A DNA stretch of 64,000 bases from Thiocapsa rosea (GCF_003634315.1 NZ_RBXL01000001.1:1224501-1288500); one strand, 5' to 3'. Shown: positions 34,551-44,261, counted from the first letter of the stretch. Notes: a model not told the origin generated them from the sequence alone. Program-made: numbers and translations.

Positions 34551-35639
34551 TCAGAGGATGTCGTTCAGTGCCATCCCGATCCCGATCGTATTCTGCTTCC
34601 AGTTGTAATCGATCAGACTGTCGCCGTAGCCGGTGAAGGCGCGGACATAGACACGCAAGGGTCCGAGCACCTGCGGCGACATCCAGGTCAACTGCGCGGC
34701 GCCTTTGTCGGTACTCGGATTGCCGCGCCCCATGAGGGTGAAGCTGTGATCACGCCACTTATAGAAGGCCGTGATATCGCCGTAGCCGTAATAGTCCGTA
34801 ATGTCGGGGTTGTCGTCGTCGGAGTCGCCTTCGTCGATACGCACCCAAGGCCGCAAGACCAACGCGAAGTTCCCCCTTTCGATGCCGATCGAGGCGATGA
34901 TGCGGTCCCAACTGCGCGAGATGGGGTCGGATCGGCCGTTGGATTGATGATTGTAGCCGACGTTGAGCAGGCGCCAATCAAACCCGCCGAAGCTGATATC
35001 CGGTCGGAAGCTGACCATCAACTCGGGCATGTAGTTGGTCTCGCGAAAGGGGCGCGAGATCTTCTCGTTGTAGACCTGCCACTGGCTCATCTGCGAGTAG
35101 GCGGCCCACACCCCCCAGCGTCGATCATCCGTCGTCCAAACCCGGAACTTGAAGCTGAGCTGAAAACGCGCCTCGGTGTTGTCCAGGTCCTGCTCGTCGG
35201 CTTCGAGGGCATCGAAGAGCGGCGAGAAAGGCCGATTGTTGATGCGACTGGTGTAGTTGCCGACCAGCAGATAGTTGGGGTTGTAGAAACGGATATCGTA
35301 AGCGCTCGATCCCGGATCGAAGGCCCATGCCGTGTCGATCAGCGAGGTCTCGGCAGGGGTTATACGCTCGACCGCCCCCGGCGTGTCGCCGCTCGACACG
35401 GGTGCCGCGGGTGCAGCCATGGCGGTCCGCTCCGGGACCGTGCCGCCGGAGGTCGGCTCGGCGACGGGAAGACGCCCGCTGGCCCGGTCGTAACAGGCGA
35501 GCCGCGCTTGATCGGTTCCGATCGCCGCGCATTCGGCGAAACTCGGCGCCGAGCCCTCCGCAAAGGCGGGACTTCCCGCCACCAGCACGACCGCAGCCAG
35601 CGCAAACACGCCGACGCGATTTGATTTGCTCATATCCAT
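34551..35639 (-). CDS. pldA: Outer-membrane phospholipase A (OMPLA)
   Basis: The 362-residue precursor has a signal peptide (about residues 1-28), a short Cys-containing module (AECAAIGTDQARLACYDRAS), a linker, and a C-terminal beta-barrel with the OMPLA catalytic segment GYNHQSNGRSDPISRSWDR (His and Ser of the catalytic site). OMPLA hydrolyses phospholipids in the outer leaflet when dimerised with Ca2+ and helps keep the outer membrane asymmetric. The ATG at 35639 is chosen; GTG 35642 and ATG 35633 are close alternatives. The leader region overlaps a degenerate TTAAACCGCG repeat. Confidence 0.92.
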   Translation of the reverse strand: MDMSKSNRVGVFALAAVVLVAGSPAFAEGSAPSFAECAAIGTDQARLACYDRASGRLPVAEPTSGGTVPERTAMAAPAAPVSSGDTPGAVERITPAETSLIDTAWAFDPGSSAYDIRFYNPNYLLVGNYTSRINNRPFSPLFDALEADEQDLDNTEARFQLSFKFRVWTTDDRRWGVWAAYSQMSQWQVYNEKISRPFRETNYMPELMVSFRPDISFGGFDWRLLNVGYNHQSNGRSDPISRSWDRIIASIGIERGNFALVLRPWVRIDEGDSDDDNPDITDYYGYGDITAFYKWRDHSFTLMGRGNPSTDKGAAQLTWMSPQVLGPLRVYVRAFTGYGDSLIDYNWKQNTIGIGMALNDIL

Positions 35640-35690
35640 CACGTTTCGATCTCACTTGAAAATTCAGCATCTCGCTCTGGACGCAGTCTA
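35640..35690 (-). repeat. TTAAACCGCG repeat unit, degenerate copy at a permease stop
   Basis: On the minus strand the sequence TTTTAGACTGCGTCCAGAGC followed by GAGATGCTGAATTTTCAAGT GA matches the unit at 38855-38941 with mismatches. The permease stop codon (TAG here) is again its first bases, and the other end is cut off by the pldA start. Confidence 0.75.
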
Positions 35691-37154
35691 AAACGATCCG
35701 AACAGGGTCCCTAGCACGATCACCGCGGCCAGCGCAATGGTGGCGCCGACGATGGCGACCATGACGATGTCGAGATAGCTCTCCTTGTGAGTCGCGCCGC
35801 AGACGGCAAGCAAGGTGACCACGGCGCCGTTGTGAGGGAGGCTGTCCAGGGTGCCCGCACCGATCACCGCCACCCGATGCATCAGCGCCGGGTCGATCCC
35901 CAGCTCGGCGGCGAGCTGCATGTAGGTCGGACCCAGGGCCTCCAAGGCAATGGTCAGACCACCGGAGGCCGAGCCGGTGAGCGCGGCCAGGACGTTCGTG
36001 GAGACCGCGAGCGAGACCAGAGGACCGCCTTCGATTCCGAGCACCCAATCGCGCACCAGCTCGAAGGCCGGCATGGCGGCAACCACGGTGCCGAATCCGA
36101 CCAGACAGGCGACGCTGATCACCGGCAGGACCGAGGCGTTGAGACCGGCATCCACGGTGTCGCGCAGCCGCGGCAGGCGCTTCCAATTGAGTGCCAGCAG
36201 GGTGAGGATCGCGGCCAGCAGCGCGACGATCACGGACCAGATCCCACCGACGGCTGACGGTGAAGTCGGACCCCAACGGTCTTCGGCGAGATAGCTCAGA
36301 TCCAGATTGGGCAGGACCAAGAAGCTCATCGCCAGATTGACCGCCACGACCACCAGCAAAGGCAGAAAGGCGATGAAGGCCGGGGGCAGATCCGGGCTGA
36401 CCTGACCCTGATGAACCTCCGGCGGGTCGAAGGTACCGGCGACGGTGGCACGCTCGCGCACCAGCGGATCCCCGGCCGCGACGGTCGCGGGCTGATCCGC
36501 AATCGCGACCGGAGCGCTCTCGTATCCGACGCCGCTGCGGCGCGCCGACGCCTCGCCTCGCGCCAACCACCAGAGCCCGAACAGCAGCATGATCGCCGCG
36601 GCGATGAGGCCGAGACCGGGTGCCGCAAAGGGCGTGGTCCCGAAGAAGGGCATGGGGATGGCGTTCTGGACCGCGGGCGTGCCCGGCAGTGCCGTCATGG
36701 TGAAGGTCGAGGTTCCGAGTGCAATGGCGGCGGGGATCAAGCGGCGCGGGATGTTCGCATCCCGGAACAACGTCTGGGCCATGGGCACCAGCACGAAAAA
36801 GGCGACGAACAGGCTCACGCCGCCGTAGGTCACCATGGCGCCGGCAAGCACCACGGCCAAAATGGCCCGGCGTGCGCCGAGACGCTCACCCATGAAGCGC
36901 GCAACGGATTGGACCGAGCCGCTATCCTCCATCAGCTTGCCGAACAGCGCCCCGAGCAGGAAGATCGGAAAGAACTGGGCGACGAATCCGACCGTTCCGG
37001 TCATGAAGGTCTGGGTCCAGTGCGCCAGGAGCGGCTCGCCCGCGAACAGGGCGGCCACCAGGGCGGCGGCCGGGGCCAGCAGCAGGACGCTCCATCCGCG
37101 ATAAGCGAATCCGATGAGGAGCGCGAGCCCCAGCAGAATACCAATGAGACCCAT
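35688..37154 (-). CDS. GntP-family permease, copy 1 (possible hydroxybutyrate/organic-acid importer)
   Basis: The 488-residue protein has 12-14 membrane segments and the GntP/CitMHS layout: GWSVLLLAPAAALVAALFAG, FFPIFLLGALFGKLMEDSG, TMTALPGTPAVQNAIPM, GSASGGLTIALEALGP, and LDSLPHNGAVVTLLAVCG. GntP proteins import gluconate-like acids with protons; members near 3-hydroxybutyrate dehydrogenase genes are thought to import 3-hydroxybutyrate. It is about 70% similar by eye to copy 2 at 38939. The ATG at 37154 follows GGAG. Its 3' end abuts a repeat unit. Confidence 0.88.
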   Translation of the reverse strand: MGLIGILLGLALLIGFAYRGWSVLLLAPAAALVAALFAGEPLLAHWTQTFMTGTVGFVAQFFPIFLLGALFGKLMEDSGSVQSVARFMGERLGARRAILAVVLAGAMVTYGGVSLFVAFFVLVPMAQTLFRDANIPRRLIPAAIALGTSTFTMTALPGTPAVQNAIPMPFFGTTPFAAPGLGLIAAAIMLLFGLWWLARGEASARRSGVGYESAPVAIADQPATVAAGDPLVRERATVAGTFDPPEVHQGQVSPDLPPAFIAFLPLLVVVAVNLAMSFLVLPNLDLSYLAEDRWGPTSPSAVGGIWSVIVALLAAILTLLALNWKRLPRLRDTVDAGLNASVLPVISVACLVGFGTVVAAMPAFELVRDWVLGIEGGPLVSLAVSTNVLAALTGSASGGLTIALEALGPTYMQLAAELGIDPALMHRVAVIGAGTLDSLPHNGAVVTLLAVCGATHKESYLDIVMVAIVGATIALAAVIVLGTLFGSF

Positions 37155-37666
37155 GGCGATAGCGCCCTCCAAAAGGCTGTTTGGATGAGAGTTCGGTGAT
37201 CACGGCAGACGGCACCGGAGCGACCGGACACCTCTTCGAGGTTTACAACGGCTCCGCATAGCTCGCCGGCATGAGGTGTTGACTGATTTCATATTGCCAT
37301 CACTCGCGCCTCAATCCGACGCCGGCAGGCTGTCTAGTGACCGATGACGCGAGCATCCTCGCGCCGGAGGACATTCATTCTCGATCGGGAGTCTATCATT
37401 ATTCGCGAATAAATAGCCAGCCCGATCACGGCACGATGGCAGTGGCGGCGAGGATCCGAGGTTCGTCGCTCAATAGCTCATACCACTGCTTGTATGTAAA
37501 CGCTTTTCCCGAAGTCTTCGACGATGAAGCAAAGGATTGGAGCAAGGCAATTGTGACTATTGCATTGCCTCCGGAGCCTGGTCGTTCAGCGGCCTTGCCA
37601 AGTTGCATACGAGCGCGTCCGGCGCGTATAGTTATTCTTTATATAAAGACATTATTGCATCCCACT
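37155..37666. other. Gene-free region upstream of patatin gene
   Basis: About 510 bp between divergent genes. No convincing frame is seen; a 60-codon minus-strand frame at 37426-37608 has no family resemblance. The last 60 bp are unusually AT-rich (TATAGTTATTCTTTATATAA), a likely promoter zone for the patatin gene, which has no clear ribosome-binding site. Confidence 0.55.
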
Positions 37667-38752
37667 ATGCCCCAATCCCACGTGAAGAAAATCGACCTCG
37701 GTCTCCAGGGCGGCGGCGCGCATGGCGCCTTCACCTGGGGCGTGCTCGACCGCTTGCTTGCCGAGGAGCGCATCGAGATCGAAGGCATCAGCGGCACCTC
37801 TGCCGGGGCAATGAACGCCGTGGTCGTGGCGGATGGCTTGGCAGCCGGCGGACGCGAGGCGGCGCGCGAGGCACTCGCGCGCTTTTGGCGCGCGGTCAGC
37901 GACGCCGGGCGGAACAGCCCGATGCAGCGCACCTGGCTCGACCAGATACTCGGCCGCTGGACACTCGACTTCTCGCCCGGCTTCCTGACCATGGACCTGT
38001 TGAGCAGGCTGGTCTCGCCCTACGAGATGAACCCGCTCAACATCAACCCGTTGCGTGACCTGCTGGCGGCCAATGTCGACTTCGATCGGGTCAACCGCTG
38101 CGATCCGCTGAAGCTGTTCATCAGCGCCACCAATGTCCGCACCGGTCGTCCGCACATCTTCAAAAAGCCGAACATCACGGTGGATTCGGTGATGGCCTCG
38201 GCCTGCCTGCCGCTGATGTTCCAAGCGGTCGAGATCGACGGGGAAGCCTATTGGGACGGCGGTTTCATGGGCAACCCGGTCCTCTATCCGCTCATCGAGG
38301 AAACCTCCTCGAGCGATCTCGTCATCGTGCAGATCAACCCTCTGGTGCGCGAGAGTCTGCCCCGAACCGCACGGGACATCCTCAATCGAATCAACGAAAT
38401 CGACTTCAACTCAAGCCTAATGAAAGATCTGCGTGCGATCCTGATGCTCAAGATGCTGGGCAGCGCCCCGGAGCACCAAGACGAGCGCCTGCGCAATCTG
38501 GCCGTTCATCGCATCCACGCCGAGCAGGAGCTCGTCGACCTGGGCGTATCTTCGAAGATGAACGCCGAATGGGCGTTCCTCCAATACCTGCACGACATCG
38601 GCTGGCGCACCGCCGAATCCTGGATCAACGACCACTGGGATGATCTTGGCGTGCGCTCCACCTATCCGCTCGAGCATGTCCTCTGGGGCCTGGACACCGT
38701 CATGCAGGACGCCGCCGATGCGGCAACCGCTCCGCCCGATCACGAGGCTTAA
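37667..38752 (+). CDS. Patatin-like phospholipase/hydrolase, RssA type
   Basis: The 361-residue protein has the complete patatin signature: oxyanion loop LGLQGGGAHGAFTWGVLDRL, nucleophile GISGTSAGAMNA (Ser near residue 49) and catalytic Asp in DGGFMGNP. Patatins hydrolyse acyl esters; in bacteria that make polyhydroxybutyrate, similar genes often accompany 3-hydroxybutyrate dehydrogenase. With bdhA and GntP permeases nearby, a role in polymer or lipid turnover is plausible but unproven. The ATG at 37667 precedes the family's first strand. Its TAA stop is the start of a repeat pair. Confidence 0.9.
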   Translation: MPQSHVKKIDLGLQGGGAHGAFTWGVLDRLLAEERIEIEGISGTSAGAMNAVVVADGLAAGGREAAREALARFWRAVSDAGRNSPMQRTWLDQILGRWTLDFSPGFLTMDLLSRLVSPYEMNPLNINPLRDLLAANVDFDRVNRCDPLKLFISATNVRTGRPHIFKKPNITVDSVMASACLPLMFQAVEIDGEAYWDGGFMGNPVLYPLIEETSSSDLVIVQINPLVRESLPRTARDILNRINEIDFNSSLMKDLRAILMLKMLGSAPEHQDERLRNLAVHRIHAEQELVDLGVSSKMNAEWAFLQYLHDIGWRTAESWINDHWDDLGVRSTYPLEHVLWGLDTVMQDAADAATAPPDHEA

Positions 38753-38941
38753 ACCGCGCCCCACGCGGTATGCAATGTTTTTGGATGGGATCGGCCCCGG
38801 CAGACTTGACGACCGCTGGAGCCGGCGCAGTTTAAGAGATAAAAAACAGATCGTTTTAAACCGCATACCCGCTAAGGGCTGCGGATGCACCAAACGTCGA
38901 GCTCACTCGAAAATTTAGCATCTCGCTCTGGACGCGGTTTA
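38750..38941. repeat. TTAAACCGCG inverted-pair repeat, stop to stop
   Basis: Left unit 38750-38835 (TAAACCGCGCCCCACGCGGT ... GCAGTTTAA), AT-rich linker, right unit 38855-38941 (TTTTAAACCGCATACCC ... CTCTGGACGCGGTTTAA). The left unit begins with the TAA of the patatin gene, the right unit ends with the complement of the TAA of the convergent GntP permease. The whole intergenic region is therefore the repeat. Three other full copies lie at 51719, 57382 and 60295. Confidence 0.92.
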
Positions 38942-40444
38942 AAAGGAACCGAAAACCTGACCGATACTGATGATCGCGACGAGTGCGATCAGGGTTCCGC
39001 CGAGCATCACCACCGCGATGTCGCGATAACTGCCCTTGTGGCCGACTCCGGCGATGGCCAGCAACGTGACCACGGCGCCGTTGTGCGGCAGGCTCGACAG
39101 ACCGCCGGAGGCGATCGCGGCGACCCGATGCATCAGCTCCGGATCGATCCCGGCCGCGCTCGCCAGCTCTGCATAGGTCTCACCGAGCGCCTGCAGCGTG
39201 ATCATCAGCCCGCCGGACGCGGAGCCGGTGATGCCGGCGATGACGTTCGTCGCCACTGCCAGCGAGACCAGCGGTCCTCCGTCGAGCGACAGGAAGGCGG
39301 CGCTGACCAGCTCGAACGCCGGCACCGCAGCGATGACCGCGCCGAAACCGACCATGCTCGCGGTGTTCATCACCGGCAGCACCGAGGCATTGGCGCCGGC
39401 ATTCATACTCGCGCGCAGCGCGGTCAGGCGCCGGAGGTTGACGGCAATCAGTGTCAGGATGCCGGCCAGCAGCGCGGTCGCCACCGACCAGATGCCGCCA
39501 ACCGCTGCCAGAGAGGTGCTGCCCCAGGCGGCCTCGGCAAGGAAGTCGGTATCGAGCCACGGCAACACCGCCAGGCTCATCAGCAGGTTGGTGAGGACGA
39601 CGACGACCATCGGCAGCACCGCCAACGCGAAGTGCGGCTGCTGCGTGCTGCGCTGCCCGTGCTCGCACTCGGCCGGATCGAACACATCGGTGGTGCTCAC
39701 CCGTTCACGCAGCAGCCTGTCCTCGGCAGGATCTGCCGCCGAGCGCACATTGGTCCCCGAGGGCTCGCCGATCGCAACCGACTCGGGGGTCGTCCGATAA
39801 CCCTCGCCACGGCGGCGCGCCTGCGCGGCGACTCGCCCCAGCCACCAGAGTCCGAACAGCAGCATGATCGCCGCGGCAATCAACCCGAGCCCGGGCGCCG
39901 CGAAGGGCGTGGTGCCGAACCACGGCATCGGGATGGCGTTTTGGATGGCCGGTGTGCCCGGCATCGCCGTCATCGTGAACGTGAAGGCGCCGAGCGCGAC
40001 CGTCGCCGGGATCAGCCGATGCGGGATCTCGGCGCGGCGAAACAGCGCCGCGGCCACCGGCACGACGACGAAGGCGACCACGAACAAGCTGATACCGCCA
40101 AAGGTGAGCAGTGCACAGGCGATCACGACGGCGAGTATCGCGTGCTCGCTCCCCAGCGCACGGGTCAACACGTGCGCGATGGACAACGCCGAGCCGCTGT
40201 CGTCCATCAGCTTGCCGAACAGGGCGCCAAGCAGGAACAACGGGAAGAACTGCGCGACGAAGCCGGCCGCGCCGCTCATAAAGGTCTGTGTCCAGCTCGC
40301 CAGCAGCGGCTCGCCGGCGATGGCTGCCGCGACCAGCGCCGCCGCGGGGCCGACCAGCAGCACGCTCCAGCCGCGGTAGGCCAGCGTGATCAAGAGGCCG
40401 AGCCCGGCCAGGATACCGACTAACCCTATCCAATCAGCGACCAT
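38939..40444 (-). CDS. GntP-family permease, copy 2
   Basis: The 501-residue paralogue of copy 1 shares every main motif: GWSVLLVGPAAALVAAAIAG, FFPLFLLGALFGKLMDDSG, TMTAMPGTPAIQNAIPM, GSASGGLMITLQALGE and LSSLPHNGAVVTLLAIAGVG. A hydrophilic loop near residues 205-265 differs most. The ATG at 40444 (MVADWIGLVGIL) aligns with copy 1; AAAGGTG lies upstream. The same family tail persists as a relic at 46710. Substrate is inferred only from context (3-hydroxybutyrate or another hydroxy acid). Confidence 0.88.
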   Translation of the reverse strand: MVADWIGLVGILAGLGLLITLAYRGWSVLLVGPAAALVAAAIAGEPLLASWTQTFMSGAAGFVAQFFPLFLLGALFGKLMDDSGSALSIAHVLTRALGSEHAILAVVIACALLTFGGISLFVVAFVVVPVAAALFRRAEIPHRLIPATVALGAFTFTMTAMPGTPAIQNAIPMPWFGTTPFAAPGLGLIAAAIMLLFGLWWLGRVAAQARRRGEGYRTTPESVAIGEPSGTNVRSAADPAEDRLLRERVSTTDVFDPAECEHGQRSTQQPHFALAVLPMVVVVLTNLLMSLAVLPWLDTDFLAEAAWGSTSLAAVGGIWSVATALLAGILTLIAVNLRRLTALRASMNAGANASVLPVMNTASMVGFGAVIAAVPAFELVSAAFLSLDGGPLVSLAVATNVIAGITGSASGGLMITLQALGETYAELASAAGIDPELMHRVAAIASGGLSSLPHNGAVVTLLAIAGVGHKGSYRDIAVVMLGGTLIALVAIISIGQVFGSF

Positions 40445-40660
40445 CAGAAACACCTTTCGCGTCGATCCGATGCTGGCGGGGCACGACGCTCCGGAGAGGG
40501 CGTCGACTCGGCCAAGCGTTGCCGGCGTAACATAACCAGGGCGCTCCAGCCATGGAAAGCGCTGCCGGCGCAATGCTTCGTGAAAGCACGTTTTTTGCTC
40601 CGCTTTGCTTAGCGCATAGGGGACGAGCATCGATCACCGCACCCAAAGCGGCGTCGGTCT

Positions 40661-43600
40661 TCATCCAAGCTCGGAGCGCGGCGCCGGTGCCGCGCCGGCC
40701 GGGGTCGCCGGAGTCGCGTCGCGCAACCGCACCTCACGCTGGGGCAGCCCGATGGGGATGCCGGCGGTGCGCAGTTGCCGGTCGATGGCGATGATCAGCT
40801 CGCCGCGGATCTGGTGACGGTTGGTCAGCGACGGCAGGAAATAGCGAAACAGCAGTTCGATTCCCCGCTCGCCGAACTCGGCTGCGGTGATCACCGGCGC
40901 CGGGTCGATCAGAACCCGCGGATCCGCGGCGGCCACCTCGGCCAGGATGCGCAGCGCGGCCTCGGTATCGCTGCCATATTCGATGCTCAAGCGGATCTCG
41001 CCGCGGTTGACCTGATCGGACAGGGTCCAGTTGATCACTTCCCGGGTGATCAACTGGTTGTTGGGAACCAGGAGCTCCCGCCGGTCCTTGATGCGGACGG
41101 TGGTCGCGCGCGCCGCGATGTGGGTGACCTCCCCATAGTGCATGCCGACGCTCACCGTGTCGCCGACCCGCACCGGCCGCTCGAACAGCAGAATCAGCCC
41201 GGCGATGAAGTTGGCGACGATCTCCCGCAGGCCGAAGCCGATGCCCACACCCAGGGCCGCCACCAGCCATTGCACCTGCTCCCAGTTGAGCCCCAGCCGC
41301 CCGGCCCCGTAGAGCAGCGCCACCGCGATGATGCTGTAGCTGGTGAGGGTGATGATGGTATAGCGCCCGCCGGCACTGCTGTTGGCACGCTTGAGCAGGA
41401 GGATCTCCAGCAGGGCCGGCAGGTGGCGCACGGCAATCATGGCGCCGGCGGCGATGACCAGCACGCTGCCCAGGTCCGCGAGGGTCACCGGTAGGGTACT
41501 GGTTTGCCAGAGTGGGATGCGCTCCAGCACCCCCAGCGCCGGCAGTACGTCAGACCACAAGACCCACAGCCCGATGCCGCCGCCCAGTGTCAGCAGGGCG
41601 TTGACCAAGCTGCGGCTATGGGCATCCAAGGCCCCCAGGTCCACCTCGTCCTCGGCGTCTGCCGGGGCCTTGGCGCCGCCGACCGCCCCGGCGGCGCGGC
41701 GGTCGCGGCGCTCGAGTACGGCCCGCAGGGCCAGCGCCCGGCGGGTCACCAACAACCAACGCACGATGGACTGCTGCACCACCACCAGCCCCAGCACCAA
41801 CCAAAGCTGGTTGATCCACAGCTCAAAGAGGGTCGTCGCGGCGTACTGAAAGCCGGCCAGTGTCAGCCCGGCCAGGGCCAGCGGCACCGCTACCGCCAGT
41901 GAATACCAGAGCCAGCGGGTGCGGCTGACCAGGCCACCGGGCCGGGCCAGCAGGAGCTCCCGCAGCACGCCACGGGTCGGGTGCACGGCGCGAGCCAGCA
42001 GCAGGGCGAAACCCAGCGTCACGGCGGTCAGCAACAACCGCCCCAAGGTGGCAGCCTGGATCTCCCCGAGCCCGTTGACGGTGGTCGCGAAAAAACCGAT
42101 CGGAAGCAGGGTCCAGATGGCGGCATTCAGATAGCGGCGCAGCCGAACCAGGGTGTCGGCGCGCCAGCGGAAATGCCGCTCGGCCACCCCGCCCGACATG
42201 CACAGCAGCCGGAACGCACGCAGGCAATAGAGCCCCGGCGCGATCTGCAGCAGACCCTGACCGACCGCGTAGGCAAAGCCGTCCGCTCCGGGGGCGCCGG
42301 TCAGCATCAGCCCGGCCAGGGCCAGCAACAGCGATACCGGCGCAGCCAGCAGCAAGGTCAGCGCGATCGCCCACAGCGTATAGGCGAAGCGATCGGTACG
42401 GATGCGCCGCAAGGGCTCAACCGTCGAGCGGATGCGCCGGCGCAGGGTCCGGTCGAGCACCAGCAACAGGCCCACCAGCGTCAGCCCACCCCACCAGATC
42501 CAGTCGTCGGCGAGCCTGGAGCCAAGGGTTCGTGCCACTGCCAGCCATTGGGTCGGGCGCAACAGCTCGGCGAGCACCGCCGGCAGGGCGGCAAAGCTCT
42601 GCTGGGTCAAGGGAACGTTGCTGCGCAACCACAGCAGGTGCTCGGCCAGAAAATTGTCGTATTCGAGGGTCAGAGCGCGCAGATCGGCAGCGGCCAAATC
42701 AAGCTCCGCCAGCACCTTCAAGTGCCGCTCCTCGGCCGTGATGGCGCGCTCGAGCAGCTCGAGCCGGCGGGCTTGCAGCTCCCCGAGCTGGGCCTCGATG
42801 GTCGCGACATCGGCCGGGGCCGTCGTTGCCGGGGGCTCGGCCCCGGCGCGCAGCATCAGCAGCTCCTCGCGCCAGCGCAACTGAGCCAGCCTGCCCTCGG
42901 CCTCGGCGTCGGCCCGCTCGGCGGCCTGCCGACGCTGCACCCGCGGATCGGGCAGGCGCTCGCGCTGGTCGATCAACACCCGGCCCAGCGCCTGGCTTAC
43001 ACCCGCCGCGGCAACCCTCTGGCGGTCGTTGGCGAAGTCCTGCGCCAGCGCCGTGGTGGTCGCGGTCGTCGCGGCGAGCCGCTCGGTCACCGCCGCGGTG
43101 CGCTGGTCCAACGCCTGGATGGCCTCTGCCAGTTCGGCGTTGGCGCGGGCCAGTTCACGCACCGGCGGATGCGCGTCGGCAACCGCCGCCCGCTCTGCCT
43201 CGGTCTCGGCGCGCAGCCGGGCGGCCTCGTTGCGGCGGCGCTCGTCGACCGCCACGGTCAGCCAAGCCTGGCGGCTACGGGCCTGATCCAGTGCCTGACG
43301 GGTCTCGTCGTGCCGAGCCCGGGCCAGCGCTCGGCTCGCCTCCGCTCCGCTCACCCTCAGCTCCAGTACCAGCGCCTCGGCGCGCATGCGGTCGCGCTGG
43401 CTCTCCAGCAGCCAGCGCCGGATCGGCGGCTCGTCGCCATCAGCGCCGGCGGCCAGGGCCCCGGCGAGCCCGTCGTCGAGGTCCGCGGCCTGCTGGCGCA
43501 GCTCCTCGCGCTGACGGCGCCAGCCGGGGAGCGCCTCGGCGTCCTCGGTCAGCGTCTGCTCCAAGGTCGTCAGCCGGTCCTCCAGGGCCGCCACCGCGGT

Positions 43601-44164
43601 GGTCTCCTGGGCCAGCCATTGTTGCACCGTCTCCAGGCCGGCCCCGGCCGGCACCTCCACCGGCGGGTCCCGGGGGGACTCGGCCGCCGCCAACCGGGCA
43701 CGGATGGTGGCCGCCTGCCCTGGCGCGCTGGCCTGGACCTCGCGCAGCTCCAAGACCGTCTCGTTGGCCTGAGCCAGTGCCTCCAGATTGCCCAGCACCC
43801 GATCCAGGTCAGCATCGAGCCGGGCGCGCTCCTCGGTGGTCAGGCTCGGGTCATCGGCCAGCGCATCGCGGGCGGCGGCCACCTCGGCGGAGGTCAGCGC
43901 CGAGCCGATCAGTCCGCCGGTGTCGGCGGCCGGCGGCGGGGCCGCTAGGACAGGCGCGGCGCCGGCCGCCAGCAGGATGAGACCGGCAAGGGTTGCCGAC
44001 CAGCGGCGACGCCGGCCGGCGTCTTGAGTCGGGCGGCAAGAGTTCGGCGGCGCGGTTTCCACGGCGGCAGGCGATGGCGCCGGCTCGGCTCGCCCGAGCC
44101 GAGGGTTGACCCTGTCAGCGGCCAAGCGTGTTGTTGAGGGAGCCGGGAAGATGTTCCGACTCAT
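40661..44164 (-). CDS. mscK: MscK/KefA-type mechanosensitive channel
   Basis: About 1167 residues: a signal peptide after an Arg cluster (GRRRRWSATLAGLILLAAGA), a long periplasmic coiled-coil domain (about residues 85-560), some eight to eleven membrane helices, and the MscS core QWLVAALGVGIGFGLREIVA, NFIAGLILLFERPVRVGD and ELLVPNNQLITREVINWTLS. MscK gates with tension and is K+-modulated in E. coli. The ATG at 44164 lies inside a rhodanese relic in another frame; a GTG at 44062, just before the signal peptide, may be the true start. The N-terminal leader is odd, consistent with a rearrangement joining two loci. Confidence 0.9.
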   Translation of the reverse strand: MSRNIFPAPSTTRLAADRVNPRLGRAEPAPSPAAVETAPPNSCRPTQDAGRRRRWSATLAGLILLAAGAAPVLAAPPPAADTGGLIGSALTSAEVAAARDALADDPSLTTEERARLDADLDRVLGNLEALAQANETVLELREVQASAPGQAATIRARLAAAESPRDPPVEVPAGAGLETVQQWLAQETTAVAALEDRLTTLEQTLTEDAEALPGWRRQREELRQQAADLDDGLAGALAAGADGDEPPIRRWLLESQRDRMRAEALVLELRVSGAEASRALARARHDETRQALDQARSRQAWLTVAVDERRRNEAARLRAETEAERAAVADAHPPVRELARANAELAEAIQALDQRTAAVTERLAATTATTTALAQDFANDRQRVAAAGVSQALGRVLIDQRERLPDPRVQRRQAAERADAEAEGRLAQLRWREELLMLRAGAEPPATTAPADVATIEAQLGELQARRLELLERAITAEERHLKVLAELDLAAADLRALTLEYDNFLAEHLLWLRSNVPLTQQSFAALPAVLAELLRPTQWLAVARTLGSRLADDWIWWGGLTLVGLLLVLDRTLRRRIRSTVEPLRRIRTDRFAYTLWAIALTLLLAAPVSLLLALAGLMLTGAPGADGFAYAVGQGLLQIAPGLYCLRAFRLLCMSGGVAERHFRWRADTLVRLRRYLNAAIWTLLPIGFFATTVNGLGEIQAATLGRLLLTAVTLGFALLLARAVHPTRGVLRELLLARPGGLVSRTRWLWYSLAVAVPLALAGLTLAGFQYAATTLFELWINQLWLVLGLVVVQQSIVRWLLVTRRALALRAVLERRDRRAAGAVGGAKAPADAEDEVDLGALDAHSRSLVNALLTLGGGIGLWVLWSDVLPALGVLERIPLWQTSTLPVTLADLGSVLVIAAGAMIAVRHLPALLEILLLKRANSSAGGRYTIITLTSYSIIAVALLYGAGRLGLNWEQVQWLVAALGVGIGFGLREIVANFIAGLILLFERPVRVGDTVSVGMHYGEVTHIAARATTVRIKDRRELLVPNNQLITREVINWTLSDQVNRGEIRLSIEYGSDTEAALRILAEVAAADPRVLIDPAPVITAAEFGERGIELLFRYFLPSLTNRHQIRGELIIAIDRQLRTAGIPIGLPQREVRLRDATPATPAGAAPAPRSELG

Positions 44165-44261
44165 ACTCTGCCGGGGAACGGACATCGATCACACGAATCG
44201 CAGGATTCGCCGCCATTGCCGTGCGCAGCGTTTGCGCGTCCCAAGAAAGCGTCTCTTGCAT
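44115..44261 (-). pseudogene. Truncated rhodanese-domain gene
   Basis: An ATG at 44261 opens a 48-codon frame, MQETLSWDAQTLRTAMAANP then AIRVIDVRSPAEYESEHLPG and SLNNTLGR, then TGA. VIDVRSPAEYESEHLPGS is the unmistakable first half of a rhodanese (IDVRxxxEY..GHIPGA). The catalytic Cys half is missing; the sequence runs straight into the mscK leader. It is thus a 3'-truncated remnant, probably cut when mscK arrived or when DNA between was deleted. Confidence 0.85.

Noticed and set aside
37426-37608. 60-codon minus-strand frame upstream of the patatin gene
   Set aside because: No ribosome-binding site, odd composition and no recognised family; insufficient support for a gene.
38750-38941. Ordinary rho-independent terminators
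   Set aside because: Stem and T-run fit poorly, four copies share ~190 bp of sequence and one lies between co-directional genes, so a simple terminator does not explain them, though termination may be one effect.
41981-43948. A 655-codon plus-strand frame opposite mscK
   Set aside because: Gln/Gly/Arg-rich shadow of the coiled-coil gene with no family resemblance.
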